Below the pieces are notes generated by a model. The model was not told the DNA's origin. It ran no database searches and worked only from the letters and a program-made list of their open reading frames with translations. Both the position numbers and the translations under genes were made by a program. Positions 61,801 through 64,000 of a DNA stretch of 64,000 nucleotides are shown here, in pieces. The DNA is from Gymnopus androsaceus JB14 (taxonomy: Eukaryota; Basidiomycota; Agaricomycetes; Agaricales; Omphalotaceae), in contig ML769429.1 in the NCBI GenBank assembly GCA_009733575.1, forward strand, positions 1 through 64,000. The letters are read 5' to 3'. How positions within the stretch are numbered: the first letter of the stretch is position 1; each line of letters opens with the position of its first letter.

Positions 61801-62649
61801 TCCATCAAGATTGGAATACAGTTCAAGTCCGCGTGGTGGGAGAAGATGGGAATCAAAGGTGGACAGACTTCCACGGACCGGCTTTGTCGCAGCATTGTGT
61901 ATCCCTCATATGGGCCGGGCATGGACGGGCAATATTCGAATGTCCTTATCGCAGCTTACAATGGAATGCTAGACTCGCAACGTCTTGCGGTTTACATGAA
62001 GGGATACGGCTCCCCAGAAGAAAAGACTCTCTTGGACATCGTTATGAAAGACCTTGCGGCGGTCCATAGGAAGCCGGTAGATGAACTTTGGGATGAGTAC
62101 CTCGACTATTTTGCCTGGGATTGGTATGGGAATACGTTCTCGCAAGGTATGGAGCCTGTCTGCCATATGTCTTTTTCATTTATCTGAAGTATAATCGTAG
62201 GAGCATTCGCGTGGTTTGGACCAGGTACTATAGTGCTCCCAGACTTGTTGTGCAACGGTCGCACCTGACATTTAATTTTCAGGTCAGTTCCAGGAAGTCT
62301 ATCCGCACCTGACGATGCCAGCTGGGAAGCAACAAAGACTCTTTTTCGCCGGAGATGCTGTTAGTACTTGCCATGGGTAAGTCTCCACGTCAACTATCAC
62401 TAACGAATTTATACCTGTCTGACTTCAATCAAATTTGTTAGCTGGCTCGTCGGTGCCCTGAACAGTGCATGGAGATGTGTTCATGATATGCTGGTTGCCC
62501 ATCCAGAGTTGAATCCCAATCCGAACGAGGATATCATAAAGAAGTTCATAAATGAATGGGGGGAATCGGAAGAATGGGACGAAAAGAAGGGAGCTAAACA
62601 CGTCTACTTGGGTCGGGAACTGTTTAAGAGACAACAACAGTTGGCGTAA
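58852..62649 (+). CDS. DM9-DM9-flavin amine oxidase fusion
   Basis: Starts MYANVQQRSNTLRTYTGQNQ, closely like the divergent neighbour. DM9-1 (59343-59740) has FPPNAINFGNESNQSFFICR and DYEVLVQSSAL. A Ser/Asn-rich linker follows, with FAHGGPQTQPPSA and VNRMDWVQKAQQLTATLRT, both also in the neighbour. DM9-2 (60070-60470) has APSNAIVCGNENGRDTFLCR and DQYEVLVQPSK. In the same exon the frame runs on into an FAD amine oxidase: LPVGIIGAGAAGLYTAMILD (dinucleotide loop), HGGRILTHEF, MRFPDIFLMRRTFDLARKRL, and the C-terminal FAD contact LFFAGDAVSTCHGWLVGALN. The oxidase resembles L-amino-acid oxidases that release H2O2, ammonia and a keto acid. There is no signal peptide. Near 60232-60262 the DM9-2 frame breaks (stop TAA in the expected frame, 2-base shift). 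About 1,050 residues if bridged. Confidence 0.75.
59509..59518 (+). other. 10-nt microexon of the DM9-oxidase gene
   Basis: AACCAACTTC between AAATTAG and GTAAGT, identical to the microexon of the divergent gene and needed to join the two halves of DM9-1 in frame. Confidence 0.65.
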
Positions 62650-63775
62650 AGGGAACATAGTACATAGTCTTAAGTAGTTGACACCGGCATATAACAAGAA
62701 AATTAATTCTAATAGGACCTTGAACAAAAAGAAATGTCAGAATTCGCGAGCTGTATCAAGCTGTTTACATCCGAATTCATACCATCTCCAAATCCACGAA
62801 AACCGGTACCTAGCCCAACGCATTGTGCCTCCTGATTCATCCCTGCCATCCAAACCACTGGCTTCTCATTCAGATCAGTGCTAAGGCCAACACAGATGCA
62901 TCTAGTAATTGGGACGGACTTGGAGTTTGAGCGAGGGAGCGCGGTCCAGCAGGTTTTGGCGATGTATGTATAAGTGTAGTTAGTATACATTCGATAGTGT
63001 ATCCATCTGTATTCGGTGTATTTGTATCCGAGATAGATCGCAGACTTGAAAGCACCGTGTATAAGTAATAATAGTCGCCCACTCGCTGTAGAGGGAGGAT
63101 ATCACGGTGCACGTATTCTTAACCTTTGTTATAGTACAACATTCTTACCTATCTTTGCTTCCGTCTCCTCCTGGTTTGCTCCTGCCAATCAGCACTATCA
63201 TCATTGACTTGGTTCCCATTAATGAGGCCCGTTATTTTCTTCGTCGTCCCAAGTTTCAGCAATGTCCTCAACGTATATGCTTTCTGCTATCTACGTGATA
63301 TAAGTTATGGCATCCGGTTCATCCTCGACCATGCAGCTGATATTTTGTATATAAGGTACACTGGGGCACCAAGGGAAGCGACAAGTTGGAAGTGCTCCCT
63401 TCAACTTGAATCTCCTCATCAAAAACCAAGGATGCGGACACCCTCCCCCCCCGGCGTTATCGAGGACACAACAAGAGTGCAAGAAGATGTCGATGGAGCA
63501 TTTAAAGAGACCGTCACTCGTTCCATGGCCAAGGTTGAGGTCAAAGGTGTCTGGCCACCTTCCGAACTCGTCTCATCACCTTCTGGATGTTGGACAACAC
63601 TGCTCCAGCAACTGCGATCGAAATACTTGATGCCTACCTACCTCAGACAATGTTTCGCAAAACGACGCATAACCGGAAAAGAAACAAAACATCTATTTTT
63701 TTCTCGAGCCATCTTCAGCTCTACCTTTAGTTCATCATATGCATACTCAGCTTACACACAAATCACAGGATACAG
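62650..63775. other. Intergenic, no supported gene
   Basis: 3' region of the oxidase gene followed by short frames. A plus-strand stretch near 63436-63560 (RTPSPPGVIEDTTRVQEDVD) looks protein-like but has no recognised family or start and may be a relic. Confidence 0.35.
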
Positions 63776-64000
63776 TCAATAACTGGTCGCAATCTGGTTC
63801 AAAGTAGCAATAGAAGGCATGAAGAAATACTCTCCGCCCTTTGCCTCCACGAAAGGAATACCAGCCAAGAGCCTCTCGCTTTGTTTCGCAGGATTTGCCC
63901 CAGTCATGTACCGATCTAGGGTGGTCCCTAGAACAGCATCATACCCAGGAGAATCCGACCGCAAATTGGCAGAGGGAAAATCGGGATTATTGAATCCTAT
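63776..64000 (-). CDS. DyP-type peroxidase, C-terminus (partial)
   Basis: Open frame from the right edge to a stop at 63776-63778, about 74 residues: NNPDFPSANLRSDSPGYDAV, LGTTLDRYMTGANPAKQSER, LLAGIPFVEAKGGEYFFMPS, then IATLNQIATSY. The FVEAKGGEYFFMPS block near the end is the usual C-terminal signature of fungal dye-decolorising peroxidases, haem enzymes secreted by wood- and litter-decaying fungi. The GXXDG motif and haem ligand lie outside the window. The gene probably continues intact beyond the edge. Confidence 0.75.
   Translation of the reverse strand: MGFNNPDFPSANLRSDSPGYDAVLGTTLDRYMTGANPAKQSERLLAGIPFVEAKGGEYFFMPSIATLNQIATSY

Noticed and set aside
1..64000. CRISPR array, rRNA or bacterial operon structure
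   Set aside because: No regularly spaced short repeats with spacers, no rRNA sequence, and genes are intron-rich and eukaryotic.

Overview
The window is nuclear DNA of a filamentous fungus, almost certainly an agaricomycete basidiomycete. Genes are cut by many short introns (about 45-65 bp, GT...AG), and the gene families are typical of mushrooms: an AA9 polysaccharide monooxygenase with a Ser/Thr tail, an HsbA-like secreted protein, a seven-helix membrane protein, a C-terminal piece of a DyP peroxidase and a flavin L-amino-acid-oxidase-like enzyme. Introns were placed by eye from splice signals and protein-family continuity, so internal exon borders are proposals.

Layout. 1-5 kb: gene-poor, with an open frame running in from the left edge, a roughly 172-bp tandem repeat and a TACGGG-rich transposon-like end. 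5.0-6.4 kb (+): seven-helix membrane protein with one damaged-looking splice acceptor. 8.3-10.4 kb (+): AA9 LPMO. 12.7-13.7 kb (+): multi-pass membrane protein with a probable frameshift. 15.3-16.0 kb (-): HsbA-like secreted protein. 17.5-19.8 kb (-): serine carboxypeptidase. 20.3-21.4 kb: broken PdxT-like gene beside a 430-bp foldback element. 22.3-24.3 kb (-): UDP-glycosyltransferase. 26.1-28.2 kb (+): Zn2Cys6 regulator, converging on a full-size ABC-C transporter (28.8-35.3 kb, -). 35-39.5 kb: dispersed repeats around a disrupted F-box-like gene. 39.7-43.8 kb (-): acid trehalase. 45.2 kb: relic of the F-box-like family. 46.2-48.4 kb (+): type B carboxylesterase. 48.8-51.2 kb (+): two tandem F-box-like paralogs. 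51.9-52.8 kb (+): WrbA-type flavodoxin reductase. 54.4-62.6 kb: a divergent pair of DM9-domain genes. 63.8 kb to the right edge (-): DyP-type peroxidase C-terminus.

The most striking part is 54.4-62.6 kb. Two head-to-head genes start with nearly the same protein (MYANVQQRSNT..., a Gln/Ser/Pro-rich leader, then DM9/DUF3421 repeats) and share an inverted-repeat intergenic region carrying the same 18-bp near-palindrome on each side. The left gene has two successive DM9-plus-vWA units with complete MIDAS motifs. The right gene places two DM9 domains in front of a flavin amine oxidase, the second joined to the oxidase in a single exon. I know of no described system with this pairing. My inference is a sugar- or surface-recognition module coupled in one partner to metal-dependent adhesion and in the other to an H2O2-producing oxidase. 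Neither protein shows an N-terminal signal peptide, and the oxidase gene has one reading-frame break inside DM9-2.
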